Assembly: GCA_914767885.1 (NCBI GenBank)
Contig: CAJZBQ010000010.1
Coordinates: forward strand, 186,001 to 250,000
Source: Blepharisma stoltei
Taxonomy: Eukaryota; Ciliophora; Heterotrichea; Heterotrichida; Blepharismidae
Length of the DNA: 64,000 nucleotides
Direction: 5' to 3'
Position 1 is the first letter of the stretch; every line of letters starts with the position of its first letter. This document shows, in pieces, positions 29,335-41,084 of this stretch. The translations under genes were made by a program, and so were the position numbers. Under the pieces are notes generated by a model. It made no database searches, was not told where the DNA came from, and saw nothing but the letters and a program-made list of their open reading frames with translations.

Positions 29335-30774
29335 TTAGACTTGGTTGATGATGTTGTGATAAGCCAAACCAGTGGCGGAGATGTTGTCACCGAGAGCGGT
29401 AACTTGGACAACCTTAGTGCAGGTAGGAACTAGGGCTAAACAGCATCTCATTTCGCCGATTGGGTTTCAGCAGTGAGTTACTTTTCCAGCTCCAAATTCT
29501 GCTGTTTGCTGCTTGTTTTCTGAGTGGATGGAAACTGAGCCTTTGAAGAACTTGACTGTGGAAAGCTGGATGTCTGTTGTGTTGCAGGCATATTGACCTG
29601 AAAGAAGAGCTGATCTTGCTGCAGAAATGAGAGGTTCTGACCAATCTGAAGTTGAGCAAACTACCTGGGAGTAAACGGTGTGCAAGTGAATTCTGTTGGT
29701 TTGAAAGCCTTTTTGCTTTAATACTATAATCAGTCGTTCAAGATCCGGCAAATATACTTCTAAAGTCGCTTTTGATGGGTATCCTCTGAATTTCTCTCCA
29801 GTTAAATAGCTCAGCAGCTTCCCTAGTTCCTGTTCATTTAGTCCAATTGAATCAGCCTTGATGAAGATTTTTTGAAGCTCTTCATAGAACTGGTTGTTAT
29901 GAAAGTCTCCCATTTCCACATGTATCTTAACTTTCTGGCTATTAAGTTTATCAATCACTTTTATCATGCTTTTAATGAACTCTTTTTCATGCTCCGAGCC
30001 TTGGATTAGCTGTAGTCCTCCAATTGCCACCAAATTTACCTTTGCTCCTAGATTTTCCAGCCCAGAGAAAGCTTTTGGATGAGTATTTTCAATATCATGG
30101 TTTGCATAAAATCTATTACTGCGTGGGGCTGTAAATTTCCCCCATGTTTCTCCTTCAGCATATTCAAACACAATATGATAATCAGACACTTCAATGAGGT
30201 CATTTAGCGGTATCAGCCTTGAATGGAAATAATTCGTCATTTCTGCAGTCAATGGACTTGATATAAAGGTTTTGCAGCCTTCTTGAGCCAATCTAATAGC
30301 CATCATCATTGCATTCCCTCCTAAATTCCTATGTGAATGAACTTTGTCGATAATTCCTAGGATTTCATCATAAGTTGCTTTGTCTACTCGGAACTCTGCA
30401 GCAGTACCATCAGAAAAGCAACTCGCTAATGTCTCCACAAACTCTTGTTTGTTTGCTATTGCAGTGTGATATTTTGCTTGCTGAGGAGGATTTAGAAATT
30501 TGACGACTTCACTTAAGCGAACTCTTAAATCAATCATAGATGCAAAGCTTACAGCTACTTGGCAGTTATTTTCATTTGGAGAGTGGAAAGTTTGGCAGCG
30601 AGTGTCACTATAACTTAAGAGGTCAGAATCGCATGCTGCCTTGCGGAGGATTTCGAGAGATAGTTGAGAATCTGAGTTGTTTACAATATTTATATTTTCG
30701 CTATGAAGTTTAGAGACAGCAATCCCAACAATTGCTATGACAATTGCACTCAGAAAAGTAATTTTGTTGTTCAT
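29335..30774 (-). CDS. ADPGK: ADP-dependent glucokinase-like
   Basis: Start ATG 30774; TAA at 29335-29337; TGA at 29467-29469 is Trp; 479 residues. An N-terminal hydrophobic segment (ITFLSAIVIAIVGIAVS) matches the ER signal/anchor of ADPGK proteins. Features of the family include NLGGNAMMMA, the middle region GGLQLIQG with VEMGDFHNNQFYEEL, GLNEQELGKLLSYLTGE, and the catalytic ALGDNISATGL near the C-terminus, where the Asp is the catalytic base. The enzyme phosphorylates glucose using ADP. The gene is free of IESs and introns. Confidence 0.85.
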
Positions 30775-32279
30775 TTAATTTGTATAGTTAAGTTAAAATG
30801 AAGATTTCTATAAGCAGATTAATTTTATTTGTTAAGTGTTTATTGGCAATAATAAAATATAAAGCAATGAAGATATTCTACTTTTTCCCTCTTAAATTGT
30901 AATAAAAAATTTGTTCCAATTTATAGGAGGTTAATTCTTTTGAAAAAATATAATGAATTTTTCTCATCGTCCTTTTAATTAGAAACAAAGAATTCTGTCA
31001 AATCTAAAGGGCTGTTAATTTTTTATTTTAAATTCTTAAAATTTAATTTTCCATAAATGTATTTATAAATTTTATCAACCCAAAGTGCTAGCTTTTTTAA
31101 ATAGTGTTTTGCCAAGCAGGAGTGAGAACAGGGACCCCACCTACCCCTATCCCTACCCTATTCCCCAACCCAATTCTCCATCCCCTATTGCACAAATAGA
31201 ATCACCCCACCCCCACCAATTAAAAAAATAAAAATATAAAGTATACTCCAGCACACAAATTGTTTAACGGACTCCACGTAAAGGAATACCTATATAACTT
31301 GAGGTTGGGCCAGACTGCCGGTTAAAGATAGCGATGCTGTCAGACTTCAAAGTAGAGCCCAACTGCCGGACTGCCAGACTGCCAGGTAGTACTAGACTTC
31401 CAGGTAGAGCCAAACTTCCAGATATAGTCAGTAAAGCCAGATAGAGCCGGAGTGCCAAACTGGAAGACGGCCGGACTGGCAGGTAGAATAGTATAGTCAG
31501 GTAGACCCAGCTAGGTTTGACCAGTATGAAAACGAGTAAAATTTAATATAATTTTTTTATTAACTTTCAAAATAGATATTTTTGATTAATTTATAAATTT
31601 AAAACGGAGAGTCAAAAATTTTTTTCGCGAAGTTGGGTAAAAAGATTGCTAATGGATATAGCATTTCCAGCCCCATATATATTTATAATTGCATTTATTA
31701 TCCTCAAACAAAAATCCAATAAAAACAGCTTCTTATATCATTTGAAATTATCTTATAAGTTTAAGTTAAAAGAGCTTGTAATTTCGATAAAATTAAGCAA
31801 ATCAACAAAAGCCAGTCTTTTCAAGTTGATATTGATCTTTAGTTCTAAATAGATCACTAACCTTTTGTTTATTATTTATCACTTATATATGCATTTAAAA
31901 TTTCGCTATAAATAGTCAAAGAATTGTGGCTAGCAATATTATATAAAGTATTTAAATTTCAAGCACATGAATAATCAATAAATGGCAATTATTTATTCTC
32001 AATGAAAATTTAATAATAAAAATAGAAAATTTCTTTTAATACTTACATAATATAAAAGAGTAATGAAATATCACGAGATCAAAGATAAGAAATTTCAATA
32101 TTTTAGAATTTTTTTAATATTTAATCAAATATTGACTGTATTACTAATAAAATTTTTCAAACTTATAGCAACCTAATTGTATAATTTATCCAAATGCTAT
32201 CAATTTTCAATTTCATCTAATTTAATTATTTTCTAAGTTTTCATTTTGAGTTCTAATTAATATTATAAAAATACAAGCT
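30775..32279. other. 1.5-kb intergenic region with low-complexity DNA
   Basis: AT-rich at both ends. At about 30895-30945 there is a decayed second-family MITE-like motif (TTGTTCCAATTTATAGGAGG). At 31129-31215 lies a C-rich simple stretch (CCCCTATCCCTACCC type), followed by a GC-rich minisatellite. No convincing gene; the short frame at 31646-31852 is probably chance. Confidence 0.55.
31300..31510. repeat. degenerate GC-rich minisatellite
   Basis: Repeated variants of GCCAGACTGCCAGGTAG and AGAGCCAAACTTCCAG at about 18-20 bp spacing, far more GC-rich than surrounding DNA. Confidence 0.65.
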
Positions 32280-33538
32280 ATGTCATCCTCAGATTCATAT
32301 CTAAGCAATCCAGAAATCTTTATTATGCCACTACATCTTAAAAAAATAAACAAGCTCATGCCAGTAGGATACAAGCTTGATCCAGATATTTTGAAGCCAT
32401 CTCATTCAGGCAGTCAAAAGAAAATCAAAAGCAAGCACCATAAAGACTCTCAGGCAGTCAAAAAAAATAAAAATAAAGAAGATGCTTCTTCAGAGTGAAC
32501 AGACAAGTATCCAGGCTTGAAAACTGGAGGGGCTGCCGCCCAAAGATGCTATGAAATTTTGCAGAACATGAAGAAGCAAAATCTCTGTTCTTCATTTCTC
32601 CAGCCAGTAGACCCAGTTGCATTAAACTTGCCTGACTACCTTGAAGTTATCCACGATCCAATCGATTTATCAGCTGTCGAAAGAAATTTAAAAGCAGGGG
32701 TTTACGAAAATTCGCAGCAATTTGCAGTTGACATTAGGAGAATATGGCTTAACTCGTTCACTTATAACTCCTGCAACAGTGATATGTTCTACATTACTCT
32801 TGAAATGGCTACTTATTTTGAGAAGCAGTTCAAAGATGCTGAAGACCTCCTCTTTGTCCCTGGGGATGAGATCAGAAAAATGAACCGGGATAAATCTATA
32901 ATCAGAAACTATATGGACAGACCTATGACTTTGAATGAAAAAAAGATACTCGCAGCTAATTTGAGAAGACTTGATAAAGATGATACACTTAGAGCGCAAC
33001 AAATAATTTCAAAGGGAAAAACTAACACGCCAATAGCTCAATTCAATATTGCAAAATTATCAACAAGAACTCTAATTCCTTCTACCTTGGTTAGCGTGCA
33101 AGATAGTTTGTTTCAACAAAAAAAGAGTAATTTTTTAAAAATCTTCTAAAAAGCAAATTTTCGAATATTATAATAATTCACAAAACTTATATTTACTTTT
33201 GATGCAAGCCATCTAAAAATTTAATATAATTCGGTTGTGATCGCTATTATAACGATTAACATATATTAAAAATATTTTAGTTAAAAATATTAAAATGATT
33301 TTATGCATTAAAAAGAATTGAAATCTTCAAAAAACATATATTTTAAATGGCTTTGCTTGCCAATTAAGAAGGAATAAGAGAACTTGAAAAGCTGGTAAAG
33401 CTTTCTTATCAAGCTGAAATTCATAGCAATAGACACTTAAAATATCCAAGAAAGCAAGCTCATTTGGATTCAGAAGACTTGGAAGCCCCTGAAAAGCGAG
33501 TTAAAAGAGTCCATTATAATAATGAGATGGAATACTAA
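32280..33538 (+). CDS. BET-like bromodomain protein with NET domain, one IES
   Basis: Start ATG 32280; TGA at about 32496 is Trp. After a basic linker, residues about 80-190 are a bromodomain (CYEILQNMKKQNLCSSFLQP, LPDYLEVIHDPIDLSAVERN, SFTYNSCNSDMFY with the acetyl-lysine Asn). A NET domain follows (MTLNEKKILAANLRRLDKDD) but is cut by an IES after KLSTRTL; deleting 302 bp restores RELEKLVKLSYQAE, the expected last NET helix, giving 318 residues ending at TAA 33536. BET proteins read acetylated histones in the nucleus. This one has a single bromodomain. Confidence 0.85.
33073..33374. mobile_element. IES, degenerate MITE in NET domain
   Basis: TAA at 33073-33075 and 33375-33377. The termini are decayed inverted copies: TTCCTTCTACCTTGGTTAGC and the complement of GCCAATTAAGAAGGAA. 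Removal of 302 bp rejoins STRTL-RELEK. Confidence 0.85.
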
Positions 33539-33544
33539 TAAAAA

Positions 33545-35638
33545 TTAACAATTTGACACATTCATTCTAAAAGTAGAACTTGTAAAGTCTTCACTCAAAA
33601 ATGACCTTCCTTTTCTCCTATTAGAAACTGGCCGACTTTTATTTGCCAAGCCATTTTTGTTTGATTGGAGAATTCATGGATGATTTAAAGCTTCTTCAGG
33701 AGTCATTCTTACCTCAGGATCTCATTGCAGACTTCTTTCTAAAAACTCTAAAAATCCGTTGTCATGAAGCCCAATTCTTGATTGCAGTGGAGTTGCTCCA
33801 GGATACCTCACTTTTCCTTTTGAGTTAGGAACAATGTATGGATCGCCTTCTTCATCGAAAAATATTCCTTTTCGAGAAGATAGTTCTAACCTCTTAAATT
33901 AAAAAAGAGAAAATATTATAAAATTTCAAAGGTTTTTGCTGAAAAAAAACTATTTATAATAATATTTTAGTTGAAAATTATTTTAATGGAATTATATAAA
34001 AAATGAAAGTGAAATAGAGATAGGTAAGAGATTTTGAGGTGGGAGCCCTAAAACTTCCATGATTCTTGCCATTTGTTCGTGCTCACTTTCTCCAGGAAAG
34101 AGCGGATGCCCTGTATAAAGCTCAGCTATGATACACCCAAAGCTTCACATATCAATTCCATGAGTATATGGAATTCCAAGCATAATTTCAGGCGCTCTGT
34201 AGAATCTTGATTGGATATAAGTATAAATTCGTTCATTCGCCAGACATGAGGAGCCAAAGTCAATCAACTTTATAGCTGACTGAGTTGGACTTTTAAGGAG
34301 AATATTTTCTGGTTTTAAATCACAGTGAATTACGGATAATGATTTGATGTATTTAAGTGACTCCAAAATCTGGATTGCAAATCTTCTCACAAGTGAAGAA
34401 GATAGGCCTTCTAAGGAATTTAATTTGAGGAACTCATACAAATTAAGTGAAAGCAGCTCAAAAGTGAGACACAAATGACTCCTAAATGAAAACGAATCCT
34501 TCATCCTCACAATGTTTGCATTGTCTTCCTTGTCATGAATATTCAATAAATTCAAAACTTTAACTTCCACTAGTCCTTGTGCTTTGAATCTTTTTTTATT
34601 TTTAATTATTTTTAGTGCTATAATTTCTCCAGACTTGTGATCTATGCATTTTATTACTTGTCCAAAGGACCCTTTTCCTAGTCTTTCTATAATTTCATAT
34701 CTATAGGCAATGTGGTCTCCTATAGAGATTTTGTAGTTTCCTTTTTCGTCATCGTATTTCTTGTTAAAATTTTTCAGCTTGGAAACTTCATCTCCAACAT
34801 AATAAATTTCTTGATATTCAAGGATCTCTGCCCTTTCTTGATCAGTTAAGAACTGGCTTAAAAGCTTGAGACATTCATGTGCAGATATTGGAAAATTTAT
34901 ATCTTGCATTGAAATCTTAAAGGCTCTCTGAGTTGAAAACCCATTTTTCTTCAAAGTACCTGATGAGTTAGTAGGGGTATTGAAAGAAATATTTATTGGT
35001 TTGCTCGCACGGTGAGATAGTAAACTTTCAAAAACCCTTTTTGATGAGGATGATAAGTTCATAGATTGGTTAGTTAAATCTTTGATTGGAAGTTCTGGAA
35101 TCTGAGCTAAGGGAGGCTTTCGATTTGATACTTGCTTGAAGTTACGCTTTGGAGAAAGCTGATTTTTTTGCTTACTCCCCTCCCTCCGTGAGCTAACAAG
35201 ATTAGAAAAACCTTTTTTTTCCCTAAAAACCCACCCTCAGTGAGTGAACAAAATTTTTGATATATAAGTGATAATTAGTACAATGAAATCTCTATCTAAT
35301 TCTGTATAATTTTGAACAAATTGTATTTTAAAACATTAATTTTATAAATTAAATAACTAATTTTTGTGAATTGAGATGCTTTTAAATTAAAATTTTACTA
35401 TAAAATTAATATAGAATTTTTTTTAAAAAATCAGCCTCCCTCTAAGAACGAGAAAAATTTTTTTTGTTCTCTCGCGGGGGCTTAAATCCATGTAGATTTT
35501 TTGACGGGTATTAAAAGGAACACGTTTTGAGGAGCTTTGAAAAGTAATATTTTGATTGATTCCATACGCAGCTATTAGCCGTTGAGTCCTTGACGTTGGA
35601 TAAGAATCAAAAGACATATTCTGATTTTTACACTTCAC
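33545..35638 (-). CDS. DYRK-type protein kinase, with two IESs
   Basis: Main frame from 35062 to 34021, resuming at 33894 after a 126-bp IES; TAA 33545-33547. A DYRK box ([21 protein letters not shown]) precedes the catalytic domain: [34 protein letters not shown] and the activation loop [13 protein letters not shown] with the autophosphorylated Tyr. After TGA-Trp (DMWSFGC), removal of the IES joins [14 protein letters not shown]. Upstream, 35485-35638 encodes [20 protein letters not shown] and seems to be the true N-terminus beyond a second IES (35172-35481), but the joined frame is off by one base, so the start is unresolved (alternative ATG at 35062). Confidence 0.82.
33895..34020. mobile_element. 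short TA-bounded IES, 126 bp, in DYRK kinase
   Basis: TA at 33895-33896 and 34021-34022. Deleting 126 bp rejoins [17 protein letters not shown], as the DYRK alignment expects. AT-rich, without CTCCC ends. Confidence 0.75.
35172..35481. mobile_element. IES, MITE with right-end hairpin, in DYRK kinase 5' part
   Basis: TTA at 35172-35174 and 35482-35484. The left end has the terminal motif twice in direct order (CTCCGTGAGCTAACAAGA, then CCACCCTCAGTGAGTG). The right end is a fold-back hairpin (CTAAGAACGAGAAAAA against TTTTTGTTCTCTCGCG). Removal of 310 bp leaves a one-base frame mismatch, unlike all other copies. Confidence 0.8.
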
Positions 35639-36236
35639 TATTAAAAATAATTAAGAAAATTAATTTCTTTAATCAAAGGAAGGAATTATTTTATAACTAA
35701 TTTTGTTTAATTATAATATTAGTTATAATACTTTAAACACAAATTATCGATCTAATGTTAAAAACAGGCATTTAAGACATAAATTTAAGAAAATTTTTTT
35801 GTGAATTATTCGAATTCAAAAAATAAAATGATTAAATAAATTTCAGATTATTTGCTGCGAGCAAATTAGTGGAAATTACAAAAATTAAAAGCATGGAAAT
35901 ATGTACGATTTTTTTAAAATATCTAAAATGTGAAGTTTTATGAATCCCATATAGCCCGATAATTATGAAATATTTTGTTAAATAAATAATTAATTAATCT
36001 TGCTTATGATTAATTAATTACTTAAGAATGCGCGAATCATAACTATTTATTTATAAAAACATTTCTTAGAGAGTATTAAATTTTAGCTTTAATAATATGC
36101 GACTAGAAAAAACTTTTATATAAAATAATTTTAATTAAATTTCCTGCTATAGTTGTCCATTTTATATTTTCAAGCCTATCCAATGCTCAACTAGGAGGAT
36201 TATTTATTTTCAACTTATAAAAATATCTGATTGCTA
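35639..36236. other. AT-rich divergent intergenic region
   Basis: Between the DYRK kinase and the multipass membrane protein. It contains repeated ATTAATTAA palindromes near 35990-36025. No gene seen. Confidence 0.5.
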
Positions 36237-38069
36237 ATGGTAATAGCATATGCTCTTGATTCTTTTGATACAGAAAAAGTGTCAGTTATTGGAGAAGTTA
36301 CTCGATACGTTGTTCTTGCGCTTTTCACAATCATGTTTTTAGCTTCAGTCGGCACAGTAAACCGAGGAGGGAGCCTTTACAGTCTCTGATATTCTCTTAC
36401 ATACGTTCAATTTTTGAGATACATTCCTGTTATCGACCTCAACCAATCTGACGTATTTACTTCATTTTTCAGCGAAATATTCGAAATTTATAATATTTAT
36501 ACATTCATTCCAGAATCAACTAACTCAAGTATTTCTCAAAAAAGATTTCTGCAACTTGGGTTTAAAGGAGCAATTTTCTTGAATAATGCTGAAGAAATGC
36601 TGTGAGCGTGAGGCTCCAGCATAATTTCTCTGCTTATTCTTATGGCTTTTGGGCTATGCATGAACTCTCAGGTCATGAGAAGCGTTTTAGGTTACGCGAA
36701 ATATTCCTTACTCCCCCCCCTCCGTGAGCGAACAAAAAGTTTTTATGGGAAAAAATTTTGATATATAAATGATAACTAGTATCATGAAATCTCAAGCTAA
36801 TTCTGTTTAATTTTAAACAAATTGCGCTCTTAAAACATAAATTTTACAAATTAAATTAATATTTGCCTTCCAATTTTCGAGAAGTGGGATTTTTTTTTAA
36901 ATTCCAAAAAATTTTTTTTCTTTATATAAATTGTTTTAAAAAAAAAAATATTAACCCCCTCAATGAGTGAACAAAATTTTTTTTGTTCGCTCAAGGAGGG
37001 GGAGTTAGTGATTCGTGTATCTTTGATTGTGTTTTTTGACATTATGACTTGCGCAATACTGCAAGTTTATTATGCAGAATTTCAAGGGACCATACCATTT
37101 GTAAGTATGTTAACATCACTTATGTTTCTTACTATAAGTGCTGTTTTTGTAATCTTTGTTCCTACAATAATCAAGCTCAGGCTGAAAATGACTAACGAGC
37201 TGCCACCTGAGAAATGCTTGGAATTGATTATTACTTTGGTTGGCGAATTTTATGGAAATACGGAAATGTCTAAATACTTATTTTATCCTCTTTTGCTAGC
37301 AATGCGCGCACTGGCTGCTCTAACTTTGGTGATATTATGACAATACCCTCTTGCTCAAGTAGGCGCACTCAGCTCTTTTCAAATTGTTATTTTGGTGTAT
37401 ATAGTATGAGTCAAGCCTTTTAAATATAATTTGGATAATTGGTTTGTGTTTGCAGCTGAAATCTTCACTTTACTATTAATTGGAGTTCCTGCAATTTATT
37501 TGCTCACTGATAAATACTTTGATTATTCTCCTTATTTGGATATTGCTTGTATTTGTATAGCGTGAATTGGTATCTTAATCTGCTTAACAAGATACATATT
37601 TGCTGCTGCTGTAAATGGCTCCTGGAATGAGCTGAGAACAGTTATCAAAGTTAAAAATTTAGTTTCTGAGCCTACTCTTGATACAACTGTGGATTTTAAA
37701 GATCAGGAATTTAAAAGCAGTGGAAAGCCTAAGAAAAAGGTCTTAAACACAATAGAAACTGAAATAAGATCACAGCTGCCAAATGAGCCGTATGAAAATC
37801 TCTATAGAGAAACAGGCGTTGAGCAGGGCAATCCTGTAGAAAAGAACATAAGCTACTTTAAAGAAACCAATGGAGAAAGCTGAAAAATAGTAGAGCTAAA
37901 AGACCCGAGAGAAGTACGAGCAAACCGAAGGGATGACAATGGAATACGCACAAATTACCAAACTCCAACTGTTGCAAGGAATAGTTCATATGGAGAAGGC
38001 ATAACATTTTATCCGCGAATAGCTGCAAAGTACCAGAAGTACAATTTGGATAATCGTAAGGAGGAATAA
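36237..38069 (+). CDS. multipass membrane protein, TRP-like membrane half, one IES
   Basis: Start taken at ATG 36237. After removing 297 bp (36708-37004) the frame has 511 residues, with many TGA-Trp codons (about 36389, 36417, 36602, 36608, 37338 and others). At least seven hydrophobic segments are visible, including YVVLALFTIMFLASV, IISLLILMAFGLCM, VSLIVFFDIMTCAIL, FLTISAVFVIFVPTI, AALTLVIL, VFAAEIFTLLLIGV and IACICIAWIGILICL. A charged cytosolic tail of about 130 residues follows. It resembles the membrane bundle of large ciliate Cys-rich surface proteins, but no extracellular Cys-rich domain precedes it, so it is either a short paralogue or lacks an undetected 5' exon. Function unknown. 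Confidence 0.8.
36708..37004. mobile_element. IES, MITE with right-end hairpin, in membrane protein gene
   Basis: TTA at 36708-36710 and 37005-37007. Left CTCCCCCCCCTCCGTGAGCG; right hairpin CTCAATGAGTGAACAAAA against TTTTGTTCGCTCAAGG. Removal of 297 bp joins AKYSL-VIRVSLIV. Confidence 0.92.
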
Positions 38070-38247
38070 TGAATCTATATAATTTATCCTAGTTATACCT
38101 GCTAAATTTAATAGAAGAATCGAATCAGCTTAACGCTAAATTTAAAAAGGGGCTTTGGCTTCAATTATTTATTAAATCTTTGCTCCTATATATCATTTTT
38201 AGCATATTTTTTATAGTTTAAATCAGTATTCGTTTTTCATAATTTTA

Positions 38248-40302
38248 ATGTCCATATCTGAAATAAAAGAATACCTGAGTAGAGGAGAAGATTCTGAAGA
38301 ACTAGGTTCCAAAATAAACGATTTAGTCTTCCAAATTACAGAACACACCGCAACCACAATAGCTCCAGAGGCGGCCAACGAACTTTTAAATACAATATCA
38401 GAATGGATTTTGCAGCATTCCAGCTCCAAACGGCTCGAAAACCTCCTCAAATTGATTTTTGTAATTTACCAAAACCAAGGCCTTTCTGAAGAATTCAATT
38501 TTCTAGGGATGGACGAAGCTGAGGTGAAAATTGCAGCTTGTCCAAATTTAGTGTCCTGCATTCTCTCACTTTTAAACTCTGTATTAAAAAGTAACCAAGC
38601 CGAAAAGTATATGAGGATCCTGACATTATTGCTGAGAATTTCTGCCATGATTGTGCAGCAGAAGACAGTCCCGAATTTCTTTCGAAGGAAAGGAAGTCTA
38701 AAAATGCTAATCGCTCTATATAGAAACCTTGTAAAGGCATCTGCAAGAAGTGAAGGGTCAATCAAAATTCTTACGTTGATTTGTGAAGTAATGGCTAACA
38801 TGGCTGTCAAAAATGAAAAAGCAAGAGAGTATTTGACGAGAAAAGCAGTGATTCAAGCCTCATGTGCATTGATAACCAACCCAAACTATACAAGCGATAA
38901 TAAACTTATGAGCAAAGCTTTATATCTTTTAGGAAGCACTGCTGGGAGCAGCGATCAACAGTTATTGATATGGGTTTCTGGAGGAATTTCTCAAGCTCTA
39001 CAGTGCGTCCAAAACCCGAAACTTTCTCCGTCAGCTTCATTTTTGTTGTGAAGGGCATGTATTGATAATGAAGAAATCCAGCAAGAAATATTTTCCTCAA
39101 ATTTTCATTTGCAAGCTTTGGAGGCAATAAGAAATGGAGGCGATATTGAAAAAATCACTTATTTGATAGGAATCATAAGAAGAATTGTGGTTAATGCAAA
39201 ATTCAGAGACCAACTGGCAGGTTTGGTTGCAGAGCCACTTTTATTGGAGCTTAAGCAGCTTACCAGAGGCGAGTTTTCTTTACCTTTAAAAGAAATTTCA
39301 GCAGCTCTTGGAACAATATCAACTGATCCAGCGATTGCACAAATAATTGTCCAAGCAGCTGGCATTGAAATCATAACAGAAGTCGCTTTAAGAAACCTTA
39401 CAAAATCAAAGCTTGTGAAGACTTGTATTGGAGCGCTCGTAAATTTATCATTGCAAGAAGGAATGGTGGACAGGATAGGCAACAACTTACGATTTTATGA
39501 ATTAATTAGAGCTATCATAGCTTCTTACCCAAGCTCTTCTTATATGATGGAATATACGCTTAGACTCATTTTAAATGCCTTGCAAAGCAACAACTGTTTG
39601 TACCATCTTTCTGAAGTTTCCTTTGTGACTGATCTGAGAAATCTTTTTGAGAGGTGGCAAAATGAAGAAGATCTCCTGCTGTATGTGCTCTATATTTTTA
39701 GAAGCCTTGTTTCGCATAAAAAAGGGATCGAAGCCTTTTCAGAGGCAATTCCAGAAGGGTTTATAGATCAGCTTCTTGGAGTTTTTCAGCATTATATTTC
39801 AAATGTCAAAGTTCTTACTGAAATTATTCTGCTGATTTCAGCATTGAGCCAGCAAGAAGGAATTTTCCTGGATACGTTGAAAAGGTCAGATATGCTTTCA
39901 ACAAGAATAAAAGAATGCTTACTCCCCCTCCGTGAGCGAACAAAACTTTGCTCACTTAAGGAGATGGTTAATATTTTTTAAAAATTTATATATAAATTTT
40001 ATAGGAAATTTTTCTAAAATATTCTAATTGGAAAGCTAAAATTAGTTTTTTAAGTTTATTTTTTCAAATCCAAGGTGTAGCTAAAAATTTCATTATACTA
40101 ATTATCACCCACATATCAAAATATTTTTCCATAAAACAAATTGTTTTGTTCGCTTACAGAGGATGGCTTTTTTACCCAATTTTTTTTTCGCTTATGGAGG
40201 ATGGGGGAGTTAGAAATTCATTCGAAGGACCAGAATAAAACAATGCTACTGACAGAATGTATTGCAAACTTACCCGTTGAGGAGTTGAACATTATTATAT
40301 AA
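38248..40302 (+). CDS. armadillo/HEAT-type helical repeat protein, one IES
   Basis: Start ATG 38248; TGA at about 39050 is Trp (LLWRACIDN). Removing the IES at 39919-40209 (291 bp) extends STRIKECL into EIHSKDQNKTMLL and a TAA at 40300, 587 residues in all. The chain is almost wholly helical with repeated leucine-rich helices about 40 residues apart (LVSCILSLLNSVLK, KILTLICEVMANMAVKNEKA, LVKTCIGALVNLSLQEG), an armadillo-like superhelix used for protein binding. No specific orthologue is recognised. ARMC-type ciliary proteins are one possibility. Confidence 0.82.
39919..40209. mobile_element. IES, MITE with left hairpin, in armadillo-type gene
   Basis: TTA at 39919-39921 and 40210-40212. Left CTCCCCCTCCGTGAGCGA folding on TTTGCTCACTTAAGG; right GGATGGGGGAG with an upstream direct copy. 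Removal of 291 bp keeps the frame and adds the C-terminus. Confidence 0.9.
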
Positions 40303-41084
40303 AATTAACAAAGTTAACAAATAAATATCTTTTTCAATATCTGTATAAAGATTAGTAATTATAACTTTATTTTAACTCACATTCGTTAGTAAGTAAGATT
40401 TTTTTGCCATTAGCCAAAGAGTTTAATTTTTAAATTTTATATATTAGATTTATAATGATTAATCTTACTAGAATTAGCTGGAGTTTAATTATTACCATTA
40501 ATCATTATATTAAACTGTTATCTTTAAAATAGATTATTTTTTAAATATATTTTAAGATATAAATAGTGACCATATCTCAAACAAACTATAATAAATTTTA
40601 AACATCTTGCTTCTAAAACATATATTTTATATTAAATTTTACAAATTTTAATTCAAAAGGGTGGTGAATTTATCAAAATGGAAATTTATCGATATTTTTT
40701 CTCAAGATAAAGGTAAATTTAAGGAAATTTAGCATTGCTAAAAGAGGTTAAGATTAAATTAAAAATATAAACTAATTACTTCCCTTTAGTTAAATTGCTT
40801 ACTCAGCGGGCAAAATTATTAGAAAAATCCTTGCTTTTGGAAAAATTAACCTCTCTTTGTCAGATAACTAGCAAAAGATTGTTAATATAATCATTTGGAA
40901 TAAAAGTTATTTTTAAAAATATATTTATTTATTATCATAATTAAATCTCAAGTAAGTTATATTAAATTTTAGAGAGTATTTAAAAAAAAAATATATAAAT
41001 TGCAAATTCAATTTTTTTTTAAATCTGAAATTTTTTTTTATATATAATATTATAAAATTTTAATCCACCAAGCAAAATATATTG
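40303..41084. other. AT-rich convergent intergenic region
   Basis: Long AT homopolymers. A motif near 40650-40695 (AAAGGGTGGTGAATTTATCA, AATGGAAATTTATCGAT) resembles the second MITE family interior, so it may hold a decayed copy. No gene seen. Confidence 0.5.

Noticed and set aside
31646-31852. 68-residue ORF in the 30.8-32.3 kb gap
   Set aside because: Lysine/leucine/isoleucine-rich chance frame in AT-rich DNA, without intron, domain or conserved pattern.
35423-35484. C-terminal extension [18 protein letters not shown] of the short frame at 35423-35638
   Set aside because: It is encoded by the MITE hairpin, inside the predicted eliminated DNA.
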